DNA from: Candidatus Shapirobacteria bacterium CG_4_10_14_0_8_um_filter_39_15
GTDB lineage: Bacteria; Patescibacteriota; Microgenomatia; UM-FILTER-39-15
Direction of reading: 5' to 3'
Assembly: GCA_002784465.1 (NCBI GenBank)
Contig: PFLE01000003.1
Location: 1-40,460, forward strand
DNA: 40,460 nucleotides
This document shows, piece after piece, positions 24,303 through 31,216 of this stretch (the first letter of the stretch is position 1; the number at the start of each line of letters is the position of its first letter). Made by a program: the position numbers and the translations under genes. Under the pieces are notes generated by a model. It ran no database searches. It saw only the letters and a program-made list of their open reading frames with translations, and was not told the DNA's origin.

Positions 24303-25047
24303 AATTTAGATTATCAGTTGATCGGTTTATCAGGATAAGTAATCTGAGATCAGAAGCCGGTAATTTACTGATATACGGTTCTCCGTAAATTGTGACAGTC
24401 GTTCCCGGATTATCCTTGGTTGCGTGAGTTGTATTAGAGGTAGTAACCGGATCAGCCCAATTATATAAAGCCTCTGCATCAATAATCCGCATGTTGACGC
24501 AGCCATGGCTCATGGTATAGCCAAAATTGTTATGCCAATAAGCTCCGTGTAGACTAAAGCCTTTTGAAGCTGGAACCTCATTATTAGAGAAGAACATTAC
24601 ATAGGGAACATTGGGCAGATTATAATAATCCGCTCCTTGTCCGCCGGCCATCCTGGTCGCGCGCAGTTTGACCCAAATCGCAAATTCGCCGGTTGGAGTC
24701 TTGCCCCACCTGCCGGTAGAAACAAAAGTTTTCATTACTAGATTTTCTCCCTGATATGCCGATAAAGTTTGAGTAGTTAAATCAACATAAATATGTTTTG
24801 GTCCGGCTGGTATCTCGGCACCAAGAACCTTTGGTTTTACATTATCTTGGGCTAAATCAATTTTTGGCGGGATAATTTTCTGGCCTTCAAAAATACCATC
24901 CGTATCGTTATCTATTTGCACAGATAGGTTATTGATACAGGTGATGGAATTAGCGCAAATGTTATTTTCGGAAATCGATTTTGAAACCCAATAAATACTC
25001 CCCGAAAGGAGCAAAACCATTATTAATCGACTACCAAACTTTTTCAT
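24283..25047 (-). CDS. L,D-transpeptidase (YkuD domain) with repeat-derived C-terminus
   Basis: The 254-residue protein has an N-terminal signal or anchor (LIMVLLLSGSIYWV). A linker leads to a YkuD domain (about 85-225) starting HIYVDLTTQTLSAYQGENLVMKTFVSTGRWGKTPTG and holding the catalytic motif HGAYWHNNFGYTMSHGCVNMR with the nucleophilic Cys. It should form 3-3 cross-links in peptidoglycan or attach proteins to it, outside the membrane. The domain ends at VTIYGEP; the last roughly 28 residues (YISKLPASDLRLLILINRS...) are encoded by hairpin element copy D and are not family-like. A short natural C-terminus has probably been extended by the insertion. Confidence 0.88.
   Translation of the reverse strand: MKKFGSRLIMVLLLSGSIYWVSKSISENNICANSITCINNLSVQIDNDTDGIFEGQKIIPPKIDLAQDNVKPKVLGAEIPAGPKHIYVDLTTQTLSAYQGENLVMKTFVSTGRWGKTPTGEFAIWVKLRATRMAGGQGADYYNLPNVPYVMFFSNNEVPASKGFSLHGAYWHNNFGYTMSHGCVNMRIIDAEALYNWADPVTTSNTTHATKDNPGTTVTIYGEPYISKLPASDLRLLILINRSTDNLNYVYTQT
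24308..24376. repeat. Dispersed hairpin element, copy D, inside the transpeptidase gene end
   Basis: On the plus strand TTATCAGTTGATCGGTTTAT and CAGGATAAGTAATCTGAGAT match the left arm. The remainder (AATTTACTGATATACGGTTC) matches the inner part of the right arm, which is cut short where the YkuD sequence begins. Read on the minus strand its outer end is CAACTGATAATCT, followed after 5 nt by the ATG of the next gene (24302). Confidence 0.75.
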
Positions 25048-25100
25048 CCTTTTTAAGCGTAATATATATAAAACAAAATGTAAAGTCTGCTAGATGTTGA

Positions 25101-25763
25101 TTATCTTGTTCTATGCCATTTACTTAACTTTCTCTGTTGGTTTTTGAGTCTTTTTTCAGCACCTATTACTAAGTTTTTCTTATTCTCTGGAACTTCGTTA
25201 AAAAAAGTCTCGAACAAGATTAACCATTGATCAATTTTCAAACCTCTTGGTTTTACCTTGCGAATACCAATTTTTTCTATGATTGATATTTGTTTTTGAT
25301 TAAACACTTTTTTAAAGGCTTCGACCACGGTTGGTTTCCACTGATTATATCCATAGACCACAAAATCTCTGAAAAGTTGGCAATCTTGAATTTCTACTAA
25401 AGGTTCCATTCTTTTTTTAAACCTAACCAAAACGGCGTTTATTTTAGGAATAGGAATAAAATTACTTCTATCTATGTTAGCAACGATATTCATCTCGTAT
25501 GATGTTTTTAATAAAATAGACATTTGAGTGTCTTTAACAAGAGGATCTCCCACAAATCTTTCAGCGGCTTTATCCTGGAGAATTAAGTAAGCAGTTTCCG
25601 GTGGATTTTTACTGTTTAGGAGTTTTGTGATAATGTCAGCAGTTTTATTAATAAGGCTTTTTACAAACTCGGGACTTTTCAAAAAGTTTTGAGAGTAAGA
25701 GGGTTTTCGATTGTCATAAAGATTATTTTTCGTCTTTTCTATTAATTCTCTCGATACAAACAA
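25101..25763 (-). pseudogene. KsgA/Erm-like rRNA adenine dimethyltransferase lacking its SAM-binding core
   Basis: The N-terminus YSQNFLKSPEFVKSLINKT is the start of the KsgA/Erm fold. The chain then jumps directly to ITKLLNSKNPPETAYLILQDKAAERFVGDP, which in full enzymes follows the fourth motif. The missing roughly 70 residues would hold the GxGxG SAM loop, the acidic ribose-binding residue and the NIPF catalytic motif. The C-terminal helical part (RSNFIPIPKINAVLVRFKK...RGLKIDQWLILFETFF) is present. The frame is kept across the deletion, so a 220-residue protein could be made, but it cannot be a methyltransferase. The start is uncertain (TTG 25763) and overlaps the end of the broken PIN gene. 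Confidence 0.8.
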
Positions 25764-26132
25764 TTGTTTTTCTATCGAAGAGGCAAGAGGGAAAATCCTT
25801 ATGATTGAGTGTTAATAATAAATTATCGGGATATTCTTTTAATCGCGAGGTGATTAAAATATCGGCCAAATCAACATCGGGTAACCTTTATGGGCGTAAA
25901 TATGGGCGATGTGTATGGAATTATCTATGACTTTTTCATAAATTTCAGCGTGGTCTGGCATCGAATAAAATTCGTTAAACATCAAAAAATCATTTTTTTC
26001 TTTATATAATGATGTTGTGAAAGCACCTCGAAGAAACTCTAGACGAACATTCGTATCTATAACTAAATACTTTTCGGCTAAATCCCTTATAATTGTGGAG
26101 TCATAAAACGCAGCCACTCTCTTTAAGTTCAA
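25723..26132 (-). pseudogene. PIN-domain (VapC-like) toxin, one-base frameshift
   Basis: The first frame reads IIRDLAEKYLVIDTNVRLEFLRGAF, with the first PIN Asp in VIDTN, through HIAHIYAHKG. The second frame continues PDVDLADILITSRLKEYPDNLLLTLNHKDFPSCLFDRKTIV to TAA at 25723, with the distal PIN acidic residues in DVDLAD and NHKDF. The shift lies at AAAGGTTACCC (about 25879-25886), where one base is missing. PIN toxins are Mg-dependent RNases that cut tRNA or rRNA. The small gene just upstream may be the antitoxin. The frameshift may be real or an assembly error. Confidence 0.7.
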
Positions 26133-26277
26133 AAATTGTTTCTCTTCTTTTGTATTCCGATTTTTCTAAATACGCTTGAACTTTCCTCACAATTTCCAAT
26201 ACTTCTTTGTATGTTTTTTTGTTTTTTTCACCAGTTTCCCTTGCTTGTTTTATTGATGTTGACTTGATCGTTTTCAT
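26101..26277 (-). CDS. Small protein, possible antitoxin for the PIN gene
   Basis: This ORF is shorter than the track's limit. ATG (plus-strand cat at 26275-26277) gives a 58-residue basic protein MKTIKSTSIKQARETGEKNK...VQAYLEKSEYKRRETIFELKESGCVL, ending at TGA 26101. Its 3' end overlaps the start of the PIN gene by about 30 bases, the usual arrangement of an antitoxin and its toxin. I see no clear DNA-binding fold. A strong promoter with leaderless spacing lies directly upstream, which supports it as a gene. Confidence 0.5.
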   Translation of the reverse strand: MKTIKSTSIKQARETGEKNKKTYKEVLEIVRKVQAYLEKSEYKRRETIFELKESGCVL

Positions 26278-26283
26278 ACTTTT

Positions 26284-26312
26284 AGTATTTTACAGAAAAG
26301 GAAATAAGTCAA
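26284..26312 (-). promoter_or_regulatory. Promoter of the minus-strand small gene and PIN toxin
   Basis: Read on the minus strand, TTGACT (plus 26307-26312) and AATACT (plus 26284-26289) have a 17-bp spacer, and the -10 ends 6 nt before the ATG at 26277. A divergent -10 (TGATATACT, ending 26341) serves the plus-strand gene. Confidence 0.55.
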
Positions 26313-26332
26313 GATGGATAAATTACATTTTC

Positions 26333-26341
26333 TGATATACT
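26333..26341 (+). promoter_or_regulatory. Extended -10 of the membrane-protein gene
   Basis: TGATATACT ends 11 nt before ATG 26353. This supports 26353, rather than 26314 used in the track, as the true start; the track ATG lies upstream of the -10 box. Confidence 0.45.
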
Positions 26342-26352
26342 ATTCTTATCCT

Positions 26353-26877
26353 ATGGAAAAAACTGCCCAGCTGGTTTTAACTTTACCAAAATCAATTAGA
26401 ATTCTTCTTTATTCTGCTTTGGCTTTTGGATCATTTGCAATACCTTTTACAATTAGTCAGCACCAACTCGTTACTGGAACTCTGGTAAACGCAGTTATAA
26501 TTGGATCAGTTTTGCTTTTTCCCAATCGGCTAATTCTACCGATTATTATTTTCCCCAGTTTGGGAGTTTTATCCCGTGGAATAATTTTTGGACCGCTTAC
26601 TCCATTTTTAACTTATTTTTTACCAATTATCTGGGCGGGGAATTTGGTTTTAGTATTTCTCTTCAAGAATATGCAACAGAAGTTTGGTTTTTGGAGTAGC
26701 TTAGGAATATCAGCAGTCGCAAAATATTTACTTCTTTATTCTTTTACAAATATTTTTTTCCACCTTCAACTAGTTCCTAAATTATTCGTTCAAACAATGG
26801 GAACGCTTCAGTTGATTACTGCTATTGCGGGCGGGACAATTGCTTATTTTGTTTTGAAAGGCTTTCGTGGAAAATAA
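26353..26877 (+). CDS. Polytopic membrane protein of unknown function
   Basis: From ATG 26353 the protein has 174 residues and is almost entirely hydrophobic. About five helices can be seen (SIRILLYSALAFGSFAIPF; GTLVNAVIIGSVLLF; LILPIIIFPSLGVL; TPFLTYFLPIIWAGNLVLVFLF; VAKYLLLYSFTNIFF), plus a C-terminal one. I do not recognise the family; it has the look of a small ECF-type or substrate-binding membrane component. Its 3' end overlaps the Fe-hydrogenase-like gene by 11 bases, so the two were likely co-expressed and perhaps work together at the membrane. Confidence 0.65.
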   Translation: MEKTAQLVLTLPKSIRILLYSALAFGSFAIPFTISQHQLVTGTLVNAVIIGSVLLFPNRLILPIIIFPSLGVLSRGIIFGPLTPFLTYFLPIIWAGNLVLVFLFKNMQQKFGFWSSLGISAVAKYLLLYSFTNIFFHLQLVPKLFVQTMGTLQLITAIAGGTIAYFVLKGFRGK

Positions 26878-27492
26878 AGTGGCCATGCTGGCACCTTCTT
26901 TTCCGGTTATGTTTTCCTACTCGGAAATTATCGGAAAACTTAAACGCTTGGGTTTCGAATATGTCGTTGAAGTTTCCCGGGGAGCAATTGAAACCAATAA
27001 GCAGCTTTTGGAATTATTAAAAGCCGATCCAACCGCCAGATTCATTACCAGTCCCTGTCCGACAATTGTTCGGCTGATCAGGAACAAATATCCTCATCTG
27101 GTTAAATATCTTTCTCCAATCAAATCACCAATGGTTAATACCGCTGAATTAATTAAAAAAGAATACCCGGGTTATACGCCGGTCTTCATCGGCCCCTGCG
27201 TTAATAAAAAATTAGAGGCTTCCGAGGATCATCCCGAGTTGGGGATCATTGTTTTAACCTATAAAGAACTAAACGAAATTTTTAAAACAGAAAAAATTAA
27301 AGACGACAAAAATGATTACAAACAAAGCTTTGATATGATTGGTTCCAACACGCGGATGTACGCCATCTCTGGAGGTTTAACCCAGTCAATTGTGACGGCG
27401 GTTGCATTTCCGGTCCGGGTATCGAAAGTTCTTTATCTTTAGAGGAGCGTAGGGCTAAAGTTATCAGTCATTGGACAAAAATTCTCCGTTAA
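26867..27492 (+). pseudogene. Fe-only hydrogenase-like (large-subunit C-terminal domain) protein with deletion
   Basis: GTG 26867 starts VAMLAPSFPVMFSYSEIIGKLKRLGFEYVVEVSRGA, then FITSPCPTIVRLIRNKYPHLVKYLSPIKSPM and FIGPCVNKKLEA. These are the Cys-bearing motifs of the iron-hydrogenase C-terminal (NARF-like) domain. After MYAISGGLTQS the frame is lost. In frame 1, from 27388, NCDGGCISGPGIESSLSLEERRAKVISHWTKILR continues to TAA 27490-27492; that is the family's last motif (GGCxxGPG). About 50-60 residues between the two are missing. N-terminal ferredoxin domains are absent, as in stand-alone CPR versions. Function was probably electron transfer or a non-hydrogenase Fe-S role, now lost. Confidence 0.72.
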
Positions 27493-27505
27493 CTGGTATA
27501 ATTAA

Positions 27506-27655
27506 AAGATCAGTCAATATAAACCGATTCATTTTAACAAAAAAGAAACGATTGTTAACGCGCAAGAGGAACCGCGGGGTGTTTACTTTATTAAAAGCGG
27601 TAATATCCGGCTTTATTCCATTTCTTCGAAAGAAGAATTACCATCCTCCGTATAA
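27506..27655 (+). pseudogene. Fragment of a Crp/Fnr-type regulator
   Basis: The frame from 27506 reads KISQYKPIHFNKKETIVNAQEEPRGVYFIKSGNIRLYSISSKEELPSSV and stops at TAA 27653-27655. ETIVNAQEEPRGVYFIKSGNIRLYSIS is the start of a cyclic-nucleotide-binding beta-barrel as found in Crp/Fnr regulators. Both the start and the DNA-binding half are gone. It follows directly after the damaged Fe-hydrogenase gene; a redox-linked regulator would make sense there. The track ORF at 27471 is another frame over the same DNA. Confidence 0.6.
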
Positions 27656-27701
27656 TATCTTATAAGGCAATATCTTATAGTTATAAAACTGCAATATTCG
27701 T

Positions 27702-27803
27702 GATAGAATCATAACCATAGATTTTTCGTACCTTAATAATTGAAAATGTATTTCTTGCGGCAGAATTTTGCTCAGATTACCACTGAGTAGAACTCTGCCG
27801 CAA
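27702..27803 (+). promoter_or_regulatory. Promoter and two-tier leader hairpin of surface gene 1
   Basis: TGATAGAAT (TAGAAT 27704-27709) is an extended -10. The early transcript contains TTTTCGTACCTTAA (27723-27736). An outer stem TTGCGGCAGA/TCTGCCGCAA (27755-27764 with 27794-27803) encloses an inner stem CTCAG/CTGAG (27771-27775 with 27783-27787). The Shine-Dalgarno GGAGGAAG lies about 50 nt further on, before ATG 27868. Surface gene 2 has the same plan with different bases, so the fold, not the sequence, is conserved. mRNA stabilisation is the simplest explanation. Confidence 0.6.
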
Positions 27804-27867
27804 AGTCAGAATTATTGACGGTAGAGGTAATGAGTTCACCAAGAATTCTAACTGGAGGAAGTAAGCA

Positions 27868-28845
27868 ATGAAACGCTATGCCGGGTTGCTTGTTAGCTTG
27901 CTGCTGGTTATGTTGTTTGCTGTTTTGTTCGTAAACCGAGTGATGGCTTCGTCAGATCTTGCGTTGTCTAGCGTTTATGTAAACGCTGGTGCACAATGTT
28001 TCTCTAACCAGCTTGCTCGGCAAGCAATCGTTAATGTATCGGTTCAGAACCGGTTAGCCTATTCCGTCTCGGTGGTAGGTGTTGTCGAGGAGACAGGATC
28101 GTCAATCACCTTCGATAGTGTTGGTTCGGGTGAAACCTGGGGCTTCGCTATCTACACTGGCGTTTTGGTGCTGAATGGAGGGAATGTCCGGTTTGATATT
28201 TCTGTTGCTGGGCAATTTTCCGAATCAGTTTTCGCGTCTTACCCGGCAATTGATTGCCAGCCATCAACGCCGACTCCAACTTTTACCCCAATCTCGACAG
28301 TGACCAGTTTGCCCACGCGTACGCCTGTAAGAGGGACGCCGACAAATACCGCCACGCCCACGACTGCACCTGTTTGTCAGTTTAACGAGGAACCATCGGT
28401 CTCGTCGGGACAGTACACCTCGATCGGGCAATATAGATTGAGTCTGCTGGAGCCGACGATGGAAGATGGAATTCCCAACGACGGTGAGTGGACCGCAATC
28501 TTTACTTTCGCAAGTCTGGCACCCGCGCCAATTATTGGCGAAATGGGAGGTTGGCTGTTCAGATGCAACGCAGATGAGGTAGGATCTCAATGCGCGTTTG
28601 CGGAAGAAGACCGTTGGTACAATCACCAGCCACCGGTTTGGATCACGAAAACAGTCACGATTCTACCCGGGGCTTCCTCTTTCAGAGTCAACCTTACCTT
28701 GCCCAACAACAACAGTTTTGTTCAGTTGGACTGGAAGACATTGACGCTTCTTGATACTGGTCAGATTTTGCCGGCCTCCCACGACTGGAAAGTCGGGGTC
28801 CATGTCAAGAAATCACCTAGTCCGGTTGGATGTCGTATGCCTTAA
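27868..28845 (+). CDS. Secreted surface protein 1 with Thr/Pro linker
   Basis: The 325-residue protein has a signal peptide or anchor (YAGLLVSLLLVMLFAVLFVNRVMAS, cleavage likely near 27). An N-terminal beta-rich domain (about 28-130) is followed by a Thr/Pro-rich linker PTPTFTPISTVTSLPTRTPV...TNTATPTTAP. A C-terminal domain (about 168-320) contains GGWLFRCNADEVGSQCAF and NNNSFVQLDWKTL. That C-terminal domain is shared with surface protein 2 (GVLFQCDSS...YEQCGW; FVQFDVT). No family is recognised. Base composition is richer in G+C than in the flanking genes. It has its own promoter, a structured leader, GGAGG before ATG, and its own terminator, so it is monocistronic and probably abundant. No C-terminal membrane anchor is seen. 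Confidence 0.75.
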   Translation: MKRYAGLLVSLLLVMLFAVLFVNRVMASSDLALSSVYVNAGAQCFSNQLARQAIVNVSVQNRLAYSVSVVGVVEETGSSITFDSVGSGETWGFAIYTGVLVLNGGNVRFDISVAGQFSESVFASYPAIDCQPSTPTPTFTPISTVTSLPTRTPVRGTPTNTATPTTAPVCQFNEEPSVSSGQYTSIGQYRLSLLEPTMEDGIPNDGEWTAIFTFASLAPAPIIGEMGGWLFRCNADEVGSQCAFAEEDRWYNHQPPVWITKTVTILPGASSFRVNLTLPNNNSFVQLDWKTLTLLDTGQILPASHDWKVGVHVKKSPSPVGCRMP

Positions 28846-28862
28846 CAAGTTCGTAACACAAG

Positions 28863-28912
28863 CCCCGTTGGGTCAATTGAAGTATTAATTGATTCCGGCG
28901 GGGTGTTTTTTT
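28863..28912 (+). terminator. Terminator of surface gene 1
   Basis: CCCCG and CGGGG enclose GTCAATT...AATTGAT, forming a long stem followed by TGTTTTTTT. The sequence is nearly identical to the terminator after surface gene 2 (30830-30880), evidence that the two gene units arose by duplication. Confidence 0.88.
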
Positions 28913-28976
28913 GGGAAAAATTGCAGAAAAGAGGAATCTTCAATATCCTCGTCCGATGACGAAAAAACACCGATTA

Positions 28977-29085
28977 TGGTATAATGTCTCATAATATTTT
29001 TTGTACCTTAACTTTTAGAGGATAGATAAAATTTTGCAGCAGAAACAATCTTTGGTGTTTTACCAAAGATTTAACTGCTGCAAAA
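28977..29085 (+). promoter_or_regulatory. Promoter and two-tier leader hairpin of surface gene 2
   Basis: TGGTATAAT (TATAAT 28980-28985) is an extended -10. The early transcript has TTTTTTGTACCTTAAC, matching that of gene 1. The outer stem TTTTGCAGCAG/CTGCTGCAAAA (29032-29042 with 29075-29085) is perfect over 11 bp, and the inner stem ATCTTTGGT/ACCAAAGAT (29048-29056 with 29062-29070) over 9 bp. CAGGAGGAAG follows, then ATG 29103. The track start at 29034 lies inside this hairpin and is not the real start. Confidence 0.7.
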
Positions 29086-29102
29086 AACAGGAGGAAGTTG
29101 TT

Positions 29103-30815
29103 ATGAAGAGGCTACAAGTCGTTGTAGCAACATTTGTTGTCATACTGCTACTGCTTTCGGGCGTAGCCGTGTCGGCAACTGGTATCGCATCGCCGCCTTC
29201 GGGAACGCACTACGAAGAAGCGAAGGCGCTGAACGACCACGGTTGTGATTCAACAAAATGGCACTTCATCATCAACCAGATTGATGGAGCATTCGCTCCG
29301 CCAACGATCTGGGTTTCTTGGCAAGGAGGGTCAACAGATGTTCCGGTTAATTTGACCAAGATTGTTCCCGGAGGTGTTGCTCATTACGATTACATTGGGA
29401 ATCTGGGTAAACCAGTTGTAAAAGCTTGGACTAATATCTACAATGGTTGGTCCGGGCAGTTTAACTTGTCAAGCGGGCCATGTTTCCCGAATACCAAAAC
29501 AGCAACACCAACAAATACGGTAGTCAAGACGGCGACTTCGACAAAAACACTGACGCCGACAAAGACACCCGTATCTTGTACTGGTTCTATTGATGGTTAT
29601 AAGAAGGACACTTCAGGTAACCATCTTTCGGGTTGGGTTATTCGTTTACTGGATAACAACAGAAACGTTCTGCAAACCACGACGACCAACGCCAGCGGAT
29701 ACTACGAGTTTACCAACATTCCGGCCGGGTCGAATTCCTCAAACCCCATTTGGTACTGGGTTCAAGAGCAAATGCAGCCGGGTTGGACGTACGTCGGATA
29801 CTTTGAAAAGCATATCGACATCGCCTGCAACGGCGCATCACAAAGCTCGATATCCAGTCAGCTTGACAACGTTGGTCTCGATTGCTATCAGAACTGGAAT
29901 GTGGATTTCACCAACAAGCCTCCGTCAACGCCGACACGCACTCGGACTCCGACAAAGACAAGTACCCCGGTGAACTCGGCAACGGTTACGTCGACACAGA
30001 CGAATACAAAAACATCCACGGTTACGAAGACACCGACCGCATCGTGCAATACGCCAACGTGGACGCCGACAAAGACACGAACATCGACAAATACGTCGAC
30101 TGCGACCGCTACCAGTACACCGATGAAAACGGTCACAAACACACCGACCAGTACGAATACGGCAACGGTAACAAGTACGGCAACCAGAACCAACACGCCA
30201 ATTAATTCATGGACGAGTACGTCAACGAGAACAAAGACGTCTACGTCAACAGTAACTAAGACCAATACGCCAACATGGACTCCGGTTGTTGAGATGCCGA
30301 CACCGACGGGTACAGTAACGGCAACCGTCACACCAACTGAAGTAACTACCCCGGGTTGCGATACTGAGGATGTTGTGTATCATTCGTATTCTCAGGATTC
30401 CGGATTCGGACCTGGGCCGTGGAAAATCTACGTCCAACCATTTTCCTCAGTGGTGCTTGGGACAAACTGGTTAATGAAGTTCCTTGTCACGAGTACAAAT
30501 CCCTGGCGGGAAATGTCACCCGGAAGCACTATATCAGGGGTGCTGTTTCAGTGTGACAGCTCGCTTAATTATGAGCAATGCGGTTGGGGCCAGCGGCCAT
30601 ACTGGATTGCCGATCCAATAACAATTACTGTTCCTGTTTGGGTCGGAACCGGCATCAACTCCTCATCAGTCGTAACTTTTACTGCCCCACTTGTTAAAGA
30701 GTGTGGAGTGTTCGTACAGTTTGACGTTACGAGAATTGCGGAACCAAGAAACGGCTACATCGTCCTGTACCCGCAATTCAAAGACTGGTCCGTTTGGTAC
30801 ACTTTGCGACGCTAG
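29103..30815 (+). CDS. Secreted surface protein 2, multi-domain with long Thr-rich linkers
   Basis: From ATG 29103 the protein has 570 residues. A signal peptide (LQVVVATFVVILLLLSGVAVSA) leads to domain 1 (about 25-130, KALNDHGCDSTKWHFIINQ...), then a TKTATPTNT linker. An SdrD/SpaA-like B domain follows, CTGSIDGYKKDTSGNHLSGW...NASGYYEFTNIPAG...WYWVQEQ, as in surface adhesins. A second Thr/Pro-rich linker of about 130 residues and a C-terminal domain shared with surface protein 1 complete it. The linker DNA is a degenerate array of ACGCCGACAAAGACA-like units. No sorting signal or C-terminal helix is visible, so attachment would be non-covalent or through the shared domain. It is monocistronic, with its own leader and terminator. 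Confidence 0.78.
   Translation: MKRLQVVVATFVVILLLLSGVAVSATGIASPPSGTHYEEAKALNDHGCDSTKWHFIINQIDGAFAPPTIWVSWQGGSTDVPVNLTKIVPGGVAHYDYIGNLGKPVVKAWTNIYNGWSGQFNLSSGPCFPNTKTATPTNTVVKTATSTKTLTPTKTPVSCTGSIDGYKKDTSGNHLSGWVIRLLDNNRNVLQTTTTNASGYYEFTNIPAGSNSSNPIWYWVQEQMQPGWTYVGYFEKHIDIACNGASQSSISSQLDNVGLDCYQNWNVDFTNKPPSTPTRTRTPTKTSTPVNSATVTSTQTNTKTSTVTKTPTASCNTPTWTPTKTRTSTNTSTATATSTPMKTVTNTPTSTNTATVTSTATRTNTPINSWTSTSTRTKTSTSTVTKTNTPTWTPVVEMPTPTGTVTATVTPTEVTTPGCDTEDVVYHSYSQDSGFGPGPWKIYVQPFSSVVLGTNWLMKFLVTSTNPWREMSPGSTISGVLFQCDSSLNYEQCGWGQRPYWIADPITITVPVWVGTGINSSSVVTFTAPLVKECGVFVQFDVTRIAEPRNGYIVLYPQFKDWSVWYTLRR
29936..30345 (+). repeat. Degenerate tandem repeat encoding the Thr/Pro linker
   Basis: Short units such as ACGCCGACAAAGACA, ACGAATACG and ACCAGTACG recur through this part of surface gene 2. 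They create long open frames on the other strand and other frames (MTVAVTVPVGVG... on the minus strand), which are shadows. Repeats of this kind can expand or shrink, changing linker length. Confidence 0.65.
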
Positions 30816-30829
30816 TAGTAAGATATAAA

Positions 30830-30880
30830 CCCCGCTTGGGTCAATTGAAGTTTTGATTGATTCCGGCGGGGTGTTTTTTT
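30830..30880 (+). terminator. Terminator of surface gene 2
   Basis: CCCCG...GTCAATT...AATTGAT...CGGGG followed by TGTTTTTTT; almost identical to 28863-28912. Confidence 0.88.
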
Positions 30881-31043
30881 GGCTTTTAGCTTCGCAAGGG
30901 GACGCCTTGCGAGATCAAGAGGTATAAACTAGTCTTCCTTCAATCTTCCGGCTGATATTTTGGTTATTCCTTAAAAATTCTTCCAAAACTTCTTGAGCCG
31001 AAGTGGTAACGACTTTGGAGTCCCTGCTTTTAATAATTTATCC
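30881..31043. other. Intergenic stretch with REP-like hairpin and possible gene remnant
   Basis: A perfect hairpin TCGCAAGG-ggacg-CCTTGCGA lies at 30892-30912 without a T run. Beyond it, the minus strand holds an open stretch KSRDSKVVTTSAQEVLEEFLRNNQNISRKIEGRLVYTS followed by a stop. It has protein-like composition but no start. It may be the remnant of an older gene; I do not recognise it. Confidence 0.4.
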
Positions 31044-31173
31044 TTGACTTTCAGCCTCAAACATGCTATACTATTGGACAGTTCGCTCTTGAAGACGAAT
31101 AGCACCTTAAAATGCTAGGTTTCAAAAAATATGGGCTGGTGATTTCCACCCTAAAGATAAATGTTGTCTTTAG
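31044..31173 (+). promoter_or_regulatory. Promoter and structured leader of surface gene 3
   Basis: TTGACT (31044-31049), a 17-bp spacer and TATACT (31067-31072) form a strong promoter. The leader contains AGCACCTTAA, like the ACCTTAA of the other two leaders. It has stacked stems GGTG/CACC (31138-31150) and CTAAAGA/TCTTTAG (31151-31173). CAGAGGAGG precedes ATG 31217. The track start at 31112 lies inside this leader. Confidence 0.65.
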
Positions 31174-31216
31174 CGCGGGAATCATAAGCACCATATTAAA
31201 ACAGAGGAGGACGCGG

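Noticed and set aside
27471-27665. 64-residue ORF MDKNSPLTGIIKRS...
   Set aside because: It covers the Crp/Fnr fragment and the hydrogenase tail in another frame; the alternative frames match known motifs.
29888-30331. Long minus-strand ORF of Val/Gly repeats (MTVAVTVPVGVG...) opposite the surface gene
   Set aside because: It is the mirror of the Thr/Pro linker repeats, has no start signal, and the plus-strand frame has signal peptide, domains and terminator. The same holds for 31546-32145 and 38588-39094.
29936-30345. CRISPR array
   Set aside because: The repeats are short, degenerate, contiguous and in frame with a protein linker. There are no regular spacers and no cas genes.
29103-30815. 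Diversity-generating retroelement target
   Set aside because: No reverse transcriptase, template repeat or C-type lectin fold is visible in the window, although an S23-like gene exists elsewhere.
31112-31216. Upstream start for surface protein 3
   Set aside because: The extra 35 residues are read from the structured leader; ATG 31217 has GAGGAGG and is followed at once by a signal peptide.
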